This document shows, one piece after another, positions 21,428 to 30,494 of a stretch of 64,000 nt of DNA. The DNA is taken from NCBI GenBank assembly GCA_023461075.1, contig JAEWNY010000022.1, positions 1-64,000 on the forward strand, given 5' to 3'. Both the position numbers and the translations under genes were made by a program. Position 1 is the first letter of the stretch, and each line of letters starts with the position of its first letter. The notes beneath the pieces were generated by a model that saw only the letters and a list, made by a program, of their open reading frames with translations, was not told the origin of the DNA and made no database searches. This DNA comes from Pseudomonadota bacterium (GTDB lineage Bacteria; Pseudomonadota; Gammaproteobacteria; Xanthomonadales; Xanthomonadaceae).

Positions 21428-21867
21428 GCAACACCCAAGAGACGCCGCAAACATTCCGAGTGCCCTTCGCCCCGCGCTGGGGCGACCTTGACGCGATGAA
21501 CCACGTCAACAACGCGACCTACCTGCGCTATCTGGAAGAAGCGCGCATCCAGTGGCTGAACGCGCAGGACACCGCCTGGTTCGATGCCGAGAACGCGCCG
21601 GTGCTGGCCTCGGCGACGGTCAATTACCGGCTGCCGATCGAATACCCGGCGGAGCTGGTGATCGATTTGTTCGCCACCCGCATCGGCAACAGCAGCCTGA
21701 CCATCGGCCACCGGATCAGCGATGCCGGCAACGGCGCGCTGCACAGCGACGGCCATGTGGTGGTGGTCTGGGTCGATCGGCGCACCGGCAAACCCTCCGC
21801 GTTGCCGGAATCGATTCGTCGCGCCGCCGAACGCATCGCCTTGGCGGAATCCAGGCCCCCTGCCTGA
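21424..21867 (+). CDS. Acyl-CoA thioesterase of the 4HBT/YbgC-FadM type
   Basis: This is a 147-residue hot-dog-fold thioesterase. The active-site region [20 protein letters not shown] matches the 4-hydroxybenzoyl-CoA thioesterase family, whose general base is the Asp of the GDxD segment. The C-terminal strands include [13 protein letters not shown]. The protein is soluble and cytoplasmic, and the preferred acyl-CoA cannot be inferred. It starts inside the uvrA stop codon (ATGA), so it is made with UvrA, although no functional link is known. Confidence 0.9.
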   Translation: MSNTQETPQTFRVPFAPRWGDLDAMNHVNNATYLRYLEEARIQWLNAQDTAWFDAENAPVLASATVNYRLPIEYPAELVIDLFATRIGNSSLTIGHRISDAGNGALHSDGHVVVVWVDRRTGKPSALPESIRRAAERIALAESRPPA

Positions 21868-21928
21868 AGTCATCTTGTGACCACGGAGCGACTGCGGCAG
21901 GCTAGAGCTTTGGATGCCGGAGTTTCCG

Positions 21929-24163
21929 ATGTCGATTCGTCCCCTGCTTGGCGCGGTTGCGCTGGTCGGACTGCTCGGCGCCGCGCTGACCCGCGCGCAA
22001 CCTTCCGCATCGAGCGCGCATGCACAGGTCGCCAAGCCGTCGCCATCGGTTGTTGCGGCGCCCGTCGACGGCCGTTGCGCGCCGATTCCTTTCGCTGCTG
22101 CCGATGCAGCCGCAGTGACCGAACCCAGCGCCACCGACGCCTGGGGCGGCGCGCGCACCGGCAATGAAGCGACCCTGTCCGATCGCGTCGTCGATTACCG
22201 CATCCAAGCCACGCTCGATGCGGACAAGCACACCATCGATGGCCGCCAGCAACTGACCTGGCGCAATCGCAGCGCGCAGCCGGTCTGCACGGTCTACCTG
22301 CATCTCTACCTCAACGCGTTCGAATCCAGCGGCAGCACCTTCATGTCCGAGCAGCGCACGCGCGGTTTCCGTTTCCGCTCGGATGTGGCGACCAAGGATG
22401 GCGACTGGGGTTACATGCGGCTGGACCGCGTGAGCCAGGGCGGACAGGCGGTGAAATGGGCGTTCGTGCAGCCCGATGGCGGCCCCAGGACCGACAAGAC
22501 CGTGGTGCGCCTGGACCTGCCCACGCCGGTCGCGCCCGGGGCCAGCACTACCTTCGACATCGACTTCTTCAATCAGTTGCCGCGGGTGGTGGCGCGCACC
22601 GGCTATTTCGACAGCTTCCATCTGGTCGCGCAATGGTTCCCGAAGATCGGCGTGCTGGAACTGCCGGGCGAACGCGGCGCCACCACGCCGCGCTGGAACG
22701 TGCACGAATTCCACCTGCACAGCGAGTTCTACGCGGACTTCGGCCATTACGATGTCAGCCTGACCGTGCCTTCGGAATACGTGGTCGGGGCGACCGGAGA
22801 ACTCACCGGCACGCCCAGCGTCGCCAACGGCAAGACCACCTATCGCTACGTGCAGGGCGACGTGCACGACTTCGCCTGGACCGCGGACAAGCGCACCGCC
22901 AAGCCGCTTGAACGAACCTGGACCTATCCCGGCGGAGATCCGGTCAAGGTGCGCGTGCTGTTCCCGCCCGAGTACGCCGACAACGCACCGGTGGTGATGC
23001 AGGCCACGATCGACTCGCTCAAGTATTTCTCCGACACGCTCGGGCGCTATCCGTATCGCACCGTCACCGCGGTCATCCCGCCGTACAACGCGGGCGAAGC
23101 CGGCGGCATGGAGTACCCGACCTTCTTCACCGCCGACAGCGTGTTGAATTTCAAGCCAGGCGGCATCGAGCAGTACATGCTCGACTTCGTCACCATCCAC
23201 GAATTCGGCCACGGTTACTTCTACGGCGTCCTCGCCTCAAACGAGTTCGAGGAACCGATGCTCGACGAGGGCGTCAACCAGTACTGGAACAACCGCATGC
23301 TGCGTGACCGCGGCCAGCGGGTGATCCCGATGCCGGCCGGCATGGCGCGCTGGCTGCCGAAGGCGAGCATCGATGCGTTCGCGATGGACCGCGCGATCAC
23401 CCGGTCGCTCGGCGTCGCCGATCCGCTCGGCAACAACAGTTGGGACCGTCGCTCCACCGGCAGTTACGGCTCGGTCTACATGCGCTCGGCCACGCTGCTG
23501 GACGGCATCGAGCGGCAGATCGGCCGCGATGCGATGGCGCGGGCGATGAAGCTGTACTACGAACGCTGGAGGTTCCGCCATCCCTCCATCGCCGATTTCC
23601 GCGAGGCGCTCGCCGAAGGCAGTGGGCGCCGCGACATCGTCGAACGCGCATTCGCGCAGGAGATCTACGCCTCGGCGGGCGTCGATGACGCCATCGACAA
23701 CTTCACCAGCAGCGAGGAGTTACCGGCACTGGGCTATGTCGATGCCGGTGGCAGGAAAGTGGTCAGTGGCAGCGAGCGCGCCAAGCAGACCCTCAAGGCG
23801 CGCAATGACTGGAAGAAGGCGCATCCCAATGCCAAACCCGGCACCGGGCCTTATCCGTTCCGCACCAGCGTGGTGGTCAAGCGCAATGGCGCCGACGTGC
23901 CGCAGGTGCTGAGAGTGACCTTTGCCGACGGCAGCACCGAGACCGTGCACTTTTCCGGCAAGCAGCGCTGGTTCCGCTGGGGCTGGGTGAAACCGTCGAA
24001 AGCGGTCAAGGTGGAGCTGGACCCGCAGCGGCTGCATACGCTGGACCGTTCCTTCAACGACAACGTGCGTGCGCTTGAATCCAACAGCGTCGCCGGCACA
24101 CATTACGGCGCGCGCGCGCTGGCGATGATGCAGGTCGCGCTGGCCTGGTGGATGGGAGCATGA
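21929..24163 (+). CDS. Secreted M1-family (gluzincin) metallopeptidase
   Basis: This 744-residue protein has a signal peptide (MSIRPLLGAVALVGLLGAAL). The zinc site is H424-E425-F-G-H428 (TIHEFGHGYFYG) with the third ligand E447 in LDEGVNQYW, the HExxH-18-E spacing of M1 aminopeptidases. The exopeptidase GxMEN motif appears as AGGMEYPT just before it, so the last residue is Tyr rather than Asn. I therefore call it M1-like without claiming aminopeptidase specificity. I chose the second ATG (21929) because GGAG lies six bases upstream and the signal peptide begins there. The stop overlaps the region of the next start, so the next membrane gene is cotranslated. Confidence 0.9.
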   Translation: MSIRPLLGAVALVGLLGAALTRAQPSASSAHAQVAKPSPSVVAAPVDGRCAPIPFAAADAAAVTEPSATDAWGGARTGNEATLSDRVVDYRIQATLDADKHTIDGRQQLTWRNRSAQPVCTVYLHLYLNAFESSGSTFMSEQRTRGFRFRSDVATKDGDWGYMRLDRVSQGGQAVKWAFVQPDGGPRTDKTVVRLDLPTPVAPGASTTFDIDFFNQLPRVVARTGYFDSFHLVAQWFPKIGVLELPGERGATTPRWNVHEFHLHSEFYADFGHYDVSLTVPSEYVVGATGELTGTPSVANGKTTYRYVQGDVHDFAWTADKRTAKPLERTWTYPGGDPVKVRVLFPPEYADNAPVVMQATIDSLKYFSDTLGRYPYRTVTAVIPPYNAGEAGGMEYPTFFTADSVLNFKPGGIEQYMLDFVTIHEFGHGYFYGVLASNEFEEPMLDEGVNQYWNNRMLRDRGQRVIPMPAGMARWLPKASIDAFAMDRAITRSLGVADPLGNNSWDRRSTGSYGSVYMRSATLLDGIERQIGRDAMARAMKLYYERWRFRHPSIADFREALAEGSGRRDIVERAFAQEIYASAGVDDAIDNFTSSEELPALGYVDAGGRKVVSGSERAKQTLKARNDWKKAHPNAKPGTGPYPFRTSVVVKRNGADVPQVLRVTFADGSTETVHFSGKQRWFRWGWVKPSKAVKVELDPQRLHTLDRSFNDNVRALESNSVAGTHYGARALAMMQVALAWWMGA

Positions 24164-24165
24164 CG

Positions 24166-25128
24166 ATGTCGAACCATGATCCACGATCCAACCGCGGCCA
24201 GGCCCTGCTGCCGGCACTCGCCGGCGGCGTGTGCGATGGCTTCCGCCACTGGCGCCTGCTGCTGCTGGCGTGGCTGGCCGGCCTGCTGCCGGCGGCGTTC
24301 CTCGGCATGCCGGTCTCCGCATTGTTCGATCGCCTGTTTGGACATCATCCCGACGCGGCGCGGATCGTCAGCGGGGAGGACTTGGCCCCGCTCACCGATG
24401 CCGTGTCCGGGCTCGGCGATGGCGGCTTCGCAGCTGCATCTGCCTCGATCGGGCAAGGGCTGGGCGTCGCGATGCTGCTCGCCGGCCTGCTGGCGCCGTG
24501 GCTATCAGGCATGCTCATCGCCAGCCTGCGCGAACGTCGCGTGCTCGGCTTCGGCGAGCTTTGGTCCGGTGGCTGGCGCGAATACGGCCGCCAGTTCCGC
24601 CTGCTGCTGGTGGCGCTGATCCCGGCCGCCCTCTTCGCAGGGGTCGCGGCTGCGGCTTTCGGCTGGGCACGATATGGCAGTGAAACGCGCATCCTGGAAT
24701 CCGTCGCCGCGCAACGGATGAACATCGCGATGATCGTCGTCGCGATCACCGGCCTGATTGGCTGGATGGGCATCGAATGCGCGCGCGCCGCCTTCGCCGC
24801 CGATGCTTCCTTGCGTTCCGCCTTCCGCGCCTGGCTGCGTGGCTTGCGTCTCATGGTGCGGCGACCGTTCGCCGTGTTGCTGGCCGTCATCCTCACCCTG
24901 TTGCTGGGCATGGGCCTGTCGATGTTGCTGCAGGCAGGTGCGCTGTCAAACACCACCGGCAGCGGGCTGGTCCTGCTGCTGGCGCAGATCGCCGTGTGGA
25001 TCGTGTGGTGGTCGCGCGTGGTCCGCCTGTCGACGCTGGCCGCGATCAGCCCTGCGCCGGCCACTGCGATCGTCCCGCAGCCGCATGATGCCGACACCCC
25101 CATGCCTGTCGGCGAGCGCGTAACCTAG
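24166..25128 (+). CDS. Polytopic membrane protein of unknown function, coupled to the metallopeptidase
   Basis: This 320-residue protein has about six hydrophobic segments: around residues 25-45 (LLLLAWLAGLLPAAFLGMP), 95-120, 145-165, 185-205, 235-255 and 265-285. I recognise no enzyme motif. GGGAG lies seven bases before the ATG at 24166. An ATG at 24160 overlaps the peptidase stop (ATGA) but would have almost no spacing to that site. The tight arrangement with the M1-like peptidase suggests a shared operon and possibly a membrane partner. The name is deliberately left open. Confidence 0.75.
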   Translation: MSNHDPRSNRGQALLPALAGGVCDGFRHWRLLLLAWLAGLLPAAFLGMPVSALFDRLFGHHPDAARIVSGEDLAPLTDAVSGLGDGGFAAASASIGQGLGVAMLLAGLLAPWLSGMLIASLRERRVLGFGELWSGGWREYGRQFRLLLVALIPAALFAGVAAAAFGWARYGSETRILESVAAQRMNIAMIVVAITGLIGWMGIECARAAFAADASLRSAFRAWLRGLRLMVRRPFAVLLAVILTLLLGMGLSMLLQAGALSNTTGSGLVLLLAQIAVWIVWWSRVVRLSTLAAISPAPATAIVPQPHDADTPMPVGERVT

Positions 25129-25152
25129 CGGCTTCGCTCAACGGATGCCCTC

Positions 25153-26967
25153 ATGCGCCTGTCACTGATTGCCCTTGCCGTCTCCACCAGCCTGATCGCG
25201 GGCTGCGTGCATGCCCCCGCTGCGCCCAGCGCCGCGCAAGCAGCCGCCGCGACGACCCAGGCGGATGCGTCCACGCCCGACGCCGCGTTCTCGGCGCTGT
25301 CCGATCGCTGGCTTGATGGCATGTTCGCGCTCTCGCCGGTATCGGCGACTTCCATCGGCAACCACCAGCACGATGGCGAGATCGACGATCTCTCGGCCGC
25401 CGGTCGCGCGCGTTCGCTGGCCTTCAGCCGCGAGACCCTGGCGCAACTGGAAGCCATCGACCTCACCCGCTTGTCCCGCGAGAACCAGGTTGATGCACTG
25501 ATCCTGCGCAACCAATTGCAGTCCGACATCTGGGGCGAGGAAGTGCTGCAGTCCTGGGCTTGGGATCCGCAGGTCTACAACGGCCTGGCCGGCAGCGCGA
25601 TCTACAGCCTGATGGCGCGCGAGTTCGCGCCGATGCCCGAGCGGCTGAAGTCGGCGACATCGCGCATGGAAAAATTGCCGGCGCTGTATGCGCAGATGCG
25701 GGCCAACCTGGACCCGGCGCGGGTGCCGAGGATCCACGCCGAGACGGTGGCCAAGCAGAACGGTGGCGTGCTGGCGCTCATCGACCAGTTCATCGCGCCC
25801 AGTGCCGGTCAGCTCACGGGCGAGGCCCGCAGGCGGCTGGATGCGGCGATCGCCGGCGTCCGCGCTGCCGTCGCGGAAAACCAGCAGTGGCTCGACAAGA
25901 CTCTGGTGCCCCATGCCAATGGCGACTTCCGGCTGGGCGCCGAGCGTTACGATGAGAAACTGAAGTTCGCGCTCAACTCCGAGCTGTCCCGGCGCGACAT
26001 CCGCCAGCGCGCCGAGGCCGAGCTCAAGCGCGCACGCGGCGAGATGTACGCCATCGCGCAGCAGGTACTGAAGGGACGCAAGGGTGCGCCTGCCCTGCCC
26101 GCCACGCCGTCGGCCGCGCAGCAACAGAGGGCGATCGAGGCCGCACTCGAACTCGCCTATGCCGAACGCCCGGCGCGCGACCAGGTGGTGCCGTTCGCGC
26201 GGCAGACGCTGGCCGCAGCCACCGATTTCGTGCGCAAGCACGATCTGGTCACGGTGCCGGACGATCCGGTCAAGATCATCCTGATGCCGGAATTCCAGCG
26301 CGGCGTGGCGGTGGCCTACTGCGATTCGCCCGGCCCGCTCGACAAGGGCCTCGACACCTATTACGCGATCTCGCCGATCCCGGACGACTGGACCGCGCAA
26401 CAGACCGAATCGTTTCTGCGCGAGTACAACGACCGCATGATTCACCTGCTGTCGATCCACGAAGCGATGCCCGGCCACTACCTGGAGGGCGCGCACTCGG
26501 TCAACCATCCCTCCACCCTACGCGCGGTATTGCGCTCCGGCACCTTCGCCGAAGGCTGGGCGGTGTATACCGAGGACATGCTGGCCGATGCCGGCTACCT
26601 CGACAACGATCCGCTGTTCCGGCTGGTGCAGCTCAAGTTCTACCTGCGTTCGCTCGGCAACGCCATTCTCGACCAGGGCGTGCATGTGGATGGCTGGAGC
26701 CGCGCGCAGGCGATGGACTTCATGACGCGGCAGACCTTCCAGCAGGAGCGCGAGGCCGCCGGCAAATGGGTGCGCGCACAACTGACTTCCGCGCAGCTGC
26801 CCACCTATTTCGTCGGAGTGCAGGAGCATTTCGACACCCGCCGCGCGGTCGAAGCCAAGCTCGGCAGCGACTTCAGGCTCAAGGCCTATCATGACCGGGT
26901 GCTGTCGTACGGCGCACCGCCGGTACGATTCGTCAGGCAGCTCATGCTGGACGAAGCGATACGCTGA
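25153..26967 (+). CDS. DUF885 family lipoprotein, probable metallopeptidase
   Basis: This 604-residue protein has a lipobox LIAGC (Cys18), so it is predicted to be an envelope lipoprotein. The DUF885 signature H436-E437-A-M-P-G-H442 (SIHEAMPGHYLEG) is present with downstream FAEGWAVYTEDML. These two segments form the zinc site of this M32-like family. Substrates are largely unknown; some members are oligopeptidases. It is 24 bases downstream of the membrane protein gene and is probably part of the same run of secreted hydrolases. Confidence 0.9.
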   Translation: MRLSLIALAVSTSLIAGCVHAPAAPSAAQAAAATTQADASTPDAAFSALSDRWLDGMFALSPVSATSIGNHQHDGEIDDLSAAGRARSLAFSRETLAQLEAIDLTRLSRENQVDALILRNQLQSDIWGEEVLQSWAWDPQVYNGLAGSAIYSLMAREFAPMPERLKSATSRMEKLPALYAQMRANLDPARVPRIHAETVAKQNGGVLALIDQFIAPSAGQLTGEARRRLDAAIAGVRAAVAENQQWLDKTLVPHANGDFRLGAERYDEKLKFALNSELSRRDIRQRAEAELKRARGEMYAIAQQVLKGRKGAPALPATPSAAQQQRAIEAALELAYAERPARDQVVPFARQTLAAATDFVRKHDLVTVPDDPVKIILMPEFQRGVAVAYCDSPGPLDKGLDTYYAISPIPDDWTAQQTESFLREYNDRMIHLLSIHEAMPGHYLEGAHSVNHPSTLRAVLRSGTFAEGWAVYTEDMLADAGYLDNDPLFRLVQLKFYLRSLGNAILDQGVHVDGWSRAQAMDFMTRQTFQQEREAAGKWVRAQLTSAQLPTYFVGVQEHFDTRRAVEAKLGSDFRLKAYHDRVLSYGAPPVRFVRQLMLDEAIR

Positions 26968-26986
26968 TCACCATGGAGGGAGCGAC

Positions 26987-27523
26987 ATGGCCTTGTTCGA
27001 CAAGCTGCGGGGTTGGCGCGTTGGGCAGCAGCGTCCGCGGGTCATCGAAGGCGGTTACGAGGGCAACGAGCGTCGCGCCCGGCTGCGCGTGAATGCCACG
27101 ACCGGCACCCGCGTGCTGGTGGTCGATGACTCGGCCACCATACTGGCGCTGCTGCGCAAGATGCTCGCGCAGAACGGTTACATCGTCATCGAGGCGGCCA
27201 ACGTCGAACAGGCGATCGAACGGATCGGCAGCGCGGAGCCGGAGTTGATCTTCCTCGACATCGTGTTGCCCGATGGCGACGGCTTCCAGGTGCTGCGCCA
27301 ACTGCGCAGGCAAGCGGCGACCCGCGACGTGCCGATCATCATGATGAGCGGCAACGCGCAGGCGACCGAGCAGTTCTACGTGCAGCGCATCGGTGCCGAC
27401 GATTTCATGAAGAAGCCGTTTTCGCGCAACGAGGTGTTCTCGCGGATCGAGGCGCTGCTTGACGCCGAACACAAGCCCCGCCGCACCGCGCAACGGATCG
27501 GCATCCCCGCCGAACTGGCCTGA
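26987..27523 (+). CDS. Single-domain response regulator with an N-terminal extension
   Basis: This 178-residue protein has a CheY-like receiver at residues 41-165. The acidic pair is D47-D48 (VLVVDDS), the phospho-acceptor is D91 (IFLDIVLPDGDGF), the switch residue is S121 (MMSGN) and the lysine is K143 (KKPF). The first 40 residues are basic and not part of the receiver, and the tail has no output domain. It resembles the PilG/PilH-like regulators of type IV pilus systems, but no pil genes are in the window, so this is inference. The start at 26987 follows GGAGGG. It is convergent with the HD-GYP gene, only 8 bases apart. Confidence 0.9.
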   Translation: MALFDKLRGWRVGQQRPRVIEGGYEGNERRARLRVNATTGTRVLVVDDSATILALLRKMLAQNGYIVIEAANVEQAIERIGSAEPELIFLDIVLPDGDGFQVLRQLRRQAATRDVPIIMMSGNAQATEQFYVQRIGADDFMKKPFSRNEVFSRIEALLDAEHKPRRTAQRIGIPAELA

Positions 27524-27531
27524 GCCGCGGC

Positions 27532-28755
27532 TCAGATCCCGAGCTTTCCCGGATCCAGTCCGTAGCTGCCGGGTGCCAGGCCGCGGCTGATGTGCACGCC
27601 GGCCAGCGATGGCTGCTTTTCGGCATCCCCAAGGTCGACCGGGATGAAATGTGCGCGCACCTGCTTGGTCGCGTTTGTGAGCATCATCAGGAGCGGGCGC
27701 AGTCGCTGCGCGGGGTTGAGGCTCATCACCATCCCGACTTCGCCGGTGTTGAGTTCGACCAGGCTGCCGACCGGGTACACCCCCAGGCAGCGGACGAACT
27801 GTTCGACCAGTTCCGGGTCATGCCGGCCTTCACGTTGCTTGACCAGCTGCTGCAGGGCATCACCCCGGCCTGACGCGGTGCGATACGGCCGGTCGCTGGT
27901 CATCGCGTCATAGCTGTCGATGATCGACGCGATGCGACCGAACAGCGGGATCGCATGGCCCTTCTTGCCTTCCGGGTAGCCGCTGCCGTCGAAGTGCTCG
28001 TGGTGGTTGAGCAGCATGTCGATGATCGCCGGGTCGTCGATGCCACTCTGCTGCAGCCGATCCACGCCTTCACGCACATGCCGCGCGACGAACACGCGCC
28101 CGATGTCGTCCAGCGGCCCGCTGTGGTTGATGATTTCCGGCGGGATCGCCCCCATGCCGATGTCCAGCATCAGCGCGCCCTTGGAGAGCGATTCGATCTC
28201 GCCCTCGTCCAGCCCCAGGTAACGCCCGAACACCGCCGCCAGCGCGCAGCAATTGACCGCATGGGTGTAGGTGTAATGGTGGCGGCTGCGCAGCGATTCC
28301 AGCCAGAAATACGCATCCGGGTTGCGCTTGAGGCTGCGCACGACCGGTTGCACGACTTCCTCCACCTCTTCTTCGCTGACCCGGGTCCCCTGCCGCAGGC
28401 GGTCCATCATGCCGCTTGCGCGGCTGGAGACCTCATCGAGCATCAGCCTGCTGCTGCGCACCTCCTCCTCGAAGCTCACCGTCGGGGCCGGCCGTGTCGC
28501 GCCCGCCAAGCCCAGCCGGCCCTGGCGGATCGCCGGCGTGATCCCCTGCAATTGCAAGGCGACCGGGCCGGTGGATTTCCCGATGTCGATCCAGACCCGT
28601 CGCGCATGACGTTGCAGGGCGAGGATGTCGTCGCGTGAACTCACCATGACGCCCTGCAACGGGAATGGCGTTTCCGCCCACGGGCAGTCCAGGCGACTGA
28701 CATACATGCCGATCTGCAGTCCCGCGCTGTCGATTTCCCTTTCCAGCAGTTCCAT
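27532..28755 (-). CDS. DUF3391/HD-GYP domain protein with a degenerate HD dyad
   Basis: This 407-residue protein has the N-terminal DUF3391 region at about 1-130 (MELLEREIDSAGLQIGMYVS). An HD-GYP phosphodiesterase domain occupies about 150-330 (THAVN at 164-168, NHHEHFDGSGYP with GYP at 259-261, IIDSYDAMTSDRPYR). HD-GYP domains hydrolyse c-di-GMP using a metal centre. Here the HD dyad itself reads L197-D198 (LMLDIGMG), so the metal-binding His and the following Lys of HDIGK are lost. The remaining ligands His165, His226, His251-His252 and Asp280 are kept. Activity is therefore doubtful, and it may act as a sensor or partner protein. It is cytoplasmic, with no membrane segment. Confidence 0.9.
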   Translation of the reverse strand: MELLEREIDSAGLQIGMYVSRLDCPWAETPFPLQGVMVSSRDDILALQRHARRVWIDIGKSTGPVALQLQGITPAIRQGRLGLAGATRPAPTVSFEEEVRSSRLMLDEVSSRASGMMDRLRQGTRVSEEEVEEVVQPVVRSLKRNPDAYFWLESLRSRHHYTYTHAVNCCALAAVFGRYLGLDEGEIESLSKGALMLDIGMGAIPPEIINHSGPLDDIGRVFVARHVREGVDRLQQSGIDDPAIIDMLLNHHEHFDGSGYPEGKKGHAIPLFGRIASIIDSYDAMTSDRPYRTASGRGDALQQLVKQREGRHDPELVEQFVRCLGVYPVGSLVELNTGEVGMVMSLNPAQRLRPLLMMLTNATKQVRAHFIPVDLGDAEKQPSLAGVHISRGLAPGSYGLDPGKLGI

Positions 28756-28774
28756 GTCTGTGTTTCCGTACCGG

Positions 28775-30397
28775 TCAGTGCGCGGCCTTGGCGCTTCCGG
28801 CGGCGAGCGGCCGCAGGCGCAGGTCCTGGAAATCGAAGCTGAAATCGGTCAACGGCGAGACCGGCTCCATCCGCACCTCGCGGACCTTGCCGTCGGGATC
28901 CAGCGCGAAGCTGACGAACGCATCGGCGTTGAGCGTGCGGTCGCTCCAGCGAACGATGAAGGTATCGTGCTGCCAATGCTCCATCCGCCCGGCCAGCTCC
29001 CGGGTCCGCGCGAACTGCATCGCCAGGCCATCGCCCGATGGGCTGATCACCACGTCGCCATACCACGGGTCGCGGTAGGTGCCCGCGTATTTCGGCAACG
29101 GCAACGAGGGCGTGGATGCGGCATCGCGCGCAGCGAGGTGTTTGCGCCAGTCTTCATCGGCATTGGCGCCGGCCTTGGCGACCGCTTTCGCATACGCATC
29201 GACCCAGTCGTAAGCCGCTTCCCCCAGCATCATGTCGAGCGCCGAATAGGTGACGGCATTGAAGGCCGCGCCGACCTCCTGGTTGGTGAGCACCACCACG
29301 CCGATGCCCCGATCCGGCACCAGGGTCAGTCGTGAGACCATGCCGGGCCAGCCCCCGGTATGCCAGACCAGGCGCTGGCCACGGTAATCCGACAGCATCC
29401 AGCCCTGGCCGTACCCGAGGAAATTGGGCACGGCACGCGCCAGCTCGGGCACCGAAGGCCTGGCCACCGCGATCGGCGTCAACATCGTCCACATCTCGCG
29501 CTGGCGCTTCTCGGGGAAGAGTTCCCCACCCTGCGACGAAAGCTTGCCCTGAGCAAGTTGTACTTTCATCCACTTCGCCATGTCCCCGGCGCTGCTGTAG
29601 AGCCCGCCGGCGCCGGACACATTGCGCCAGGTCAGCGTGCCGACCGGCTTGAGGTCCTTGAAATCCTGCTTGGCGTGGCCACTGGCCACGTTGTCGCCGG
29701 GCCGCAGGTCATCGGCGTTGTAACGCGTCTCGCCCATGCCCAGCGGCGCGAAGATCCGGCGCTGGAGGAAGTCTTTGAACGACATCCCACTGGCCTGCTC
29801 GACCACCAGCTGCGCGACGCCGTAGAGGATGTTGTCGTAGGCGTACTGGCCACGGAACTGCCCTGTGATCGGTACGTCCTTCAGCCGCTCGGCGACTTCG
29901 CGGGTGCTGTAATCGGTGGTCGGCCAGTACAGCAGGTCGCCCGCGCCCAGCGACAGGCCGCTGCGATGCGCCAGCAGGTCGCGGATGCGCATGTCGTGGG
30001 TGACGTAGGGATCGGACATGCGGAACCACGGCAAGTGGTCGATGACGCGATCGTTCATGTCCAGCTTGCCGTCCTCGGCCAGCATCTGCAGCGCGGTCGC
30101 AGTGAACGCCTTGGTGTTGCTGGCGATCGCGAACATCGTGTCGGCATCGACCTTGGCCGGCTTGCCGGCCTCGCGCAGGCCGTAGCCGCGGGCCAGCACG
30201 ACTTCCCCGTCCTTGACGATGGCCACCGCGATGCCGGGCACGTCGAACTGCCGGCGCACCGCATCCACCCGCGCATCGAAGGCGGACAGTGCGTTGTTCG
30301 AGGGCGTGGAGGCCGGCTGCGCGGACGATGGTGCAACGGCCAAACCAAGAACGGCGATCAGCAGCAGGGCTGTGGCTGCGCGACTGAAGGGCGGCAT
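28775..30397 (-). CDS. Secreted serine hydrolase, class C beta-lactamase family, with DUF3471 domain
   Basis: This 540-residue protein has a signal peptide (TALLLIAVLGLAVAPSSA). The serine beta-lactamase/PBP fold is at about residues 40-390, with SxxK as S-N-T-K (IASNTKAFTATAL). YxN is Y-D-N in YAYDNILYG, and the third motif is HTG in VWHTGGWPGM. A C-terminal DUF3471 domain follows (YAGTYRDPWYGDVVI). Such proteins are often annotated as penicillin-binding-like esterases or D-aminopeptidases, and the substrate is not predictable. It is 19 bases from the HD-GYP start on the same strand. Confidence 0.9.
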   Translation of the reverse strand: MPPFSRAATALLLIAVLGLAVAPSSAQPASTPSNNALSAFDARVDAVRRQFDVPGIAVAIVKDGEVVLARGYGLREAGKPAKVDADTMFAIASNTKAFTATALQMLAEDGKLDMNDRVIDHLPWFRMSDPYVTHDMRIRDLLAHRSGLSLGAGDLLYWPTTDYSTREVAERLKDVPITGQFRGQYAYDNILYGVAQLVVEQASGMSFKDFLQRRIFAPLGMGETRYNADDLRPGDNVASGHAKQDFKDLKPVGTLTWRNVSGAGGLYSSAGDMAKWMKVQLAQGKLSSQGGELFPEKRQREMWTMLTPIAVARPSVPELARAVPNFLGYGQGWMLSDYRGQRLVWHTGGWPGMVSRLTLVPDRGIGVVVLTNQEVGAAFNAVTYSALDMMLGEAAYDWVDAYAKAVAKAGANADEDWRKHLAARDAASTPSLPLPKYAGTYRDPWYGDVVISPSGDGLAMQFARTRELAGRMEHWQHDTFIVRWSDRTLNADAFVSFALDPDGKVREVRMEPVSPLTDFSFDFQDLRLRPLAAGSAKAAH

Positions 30398-30494
30398 GCC
30401 TACTCCGGGGGAAGAGTGGCTCTCATGTTAACCCGTGGGCCCGCGTCTGGAACCCTGGACTTCGCGCGCTCCGTTCGAATCCTTACGGACGGTG

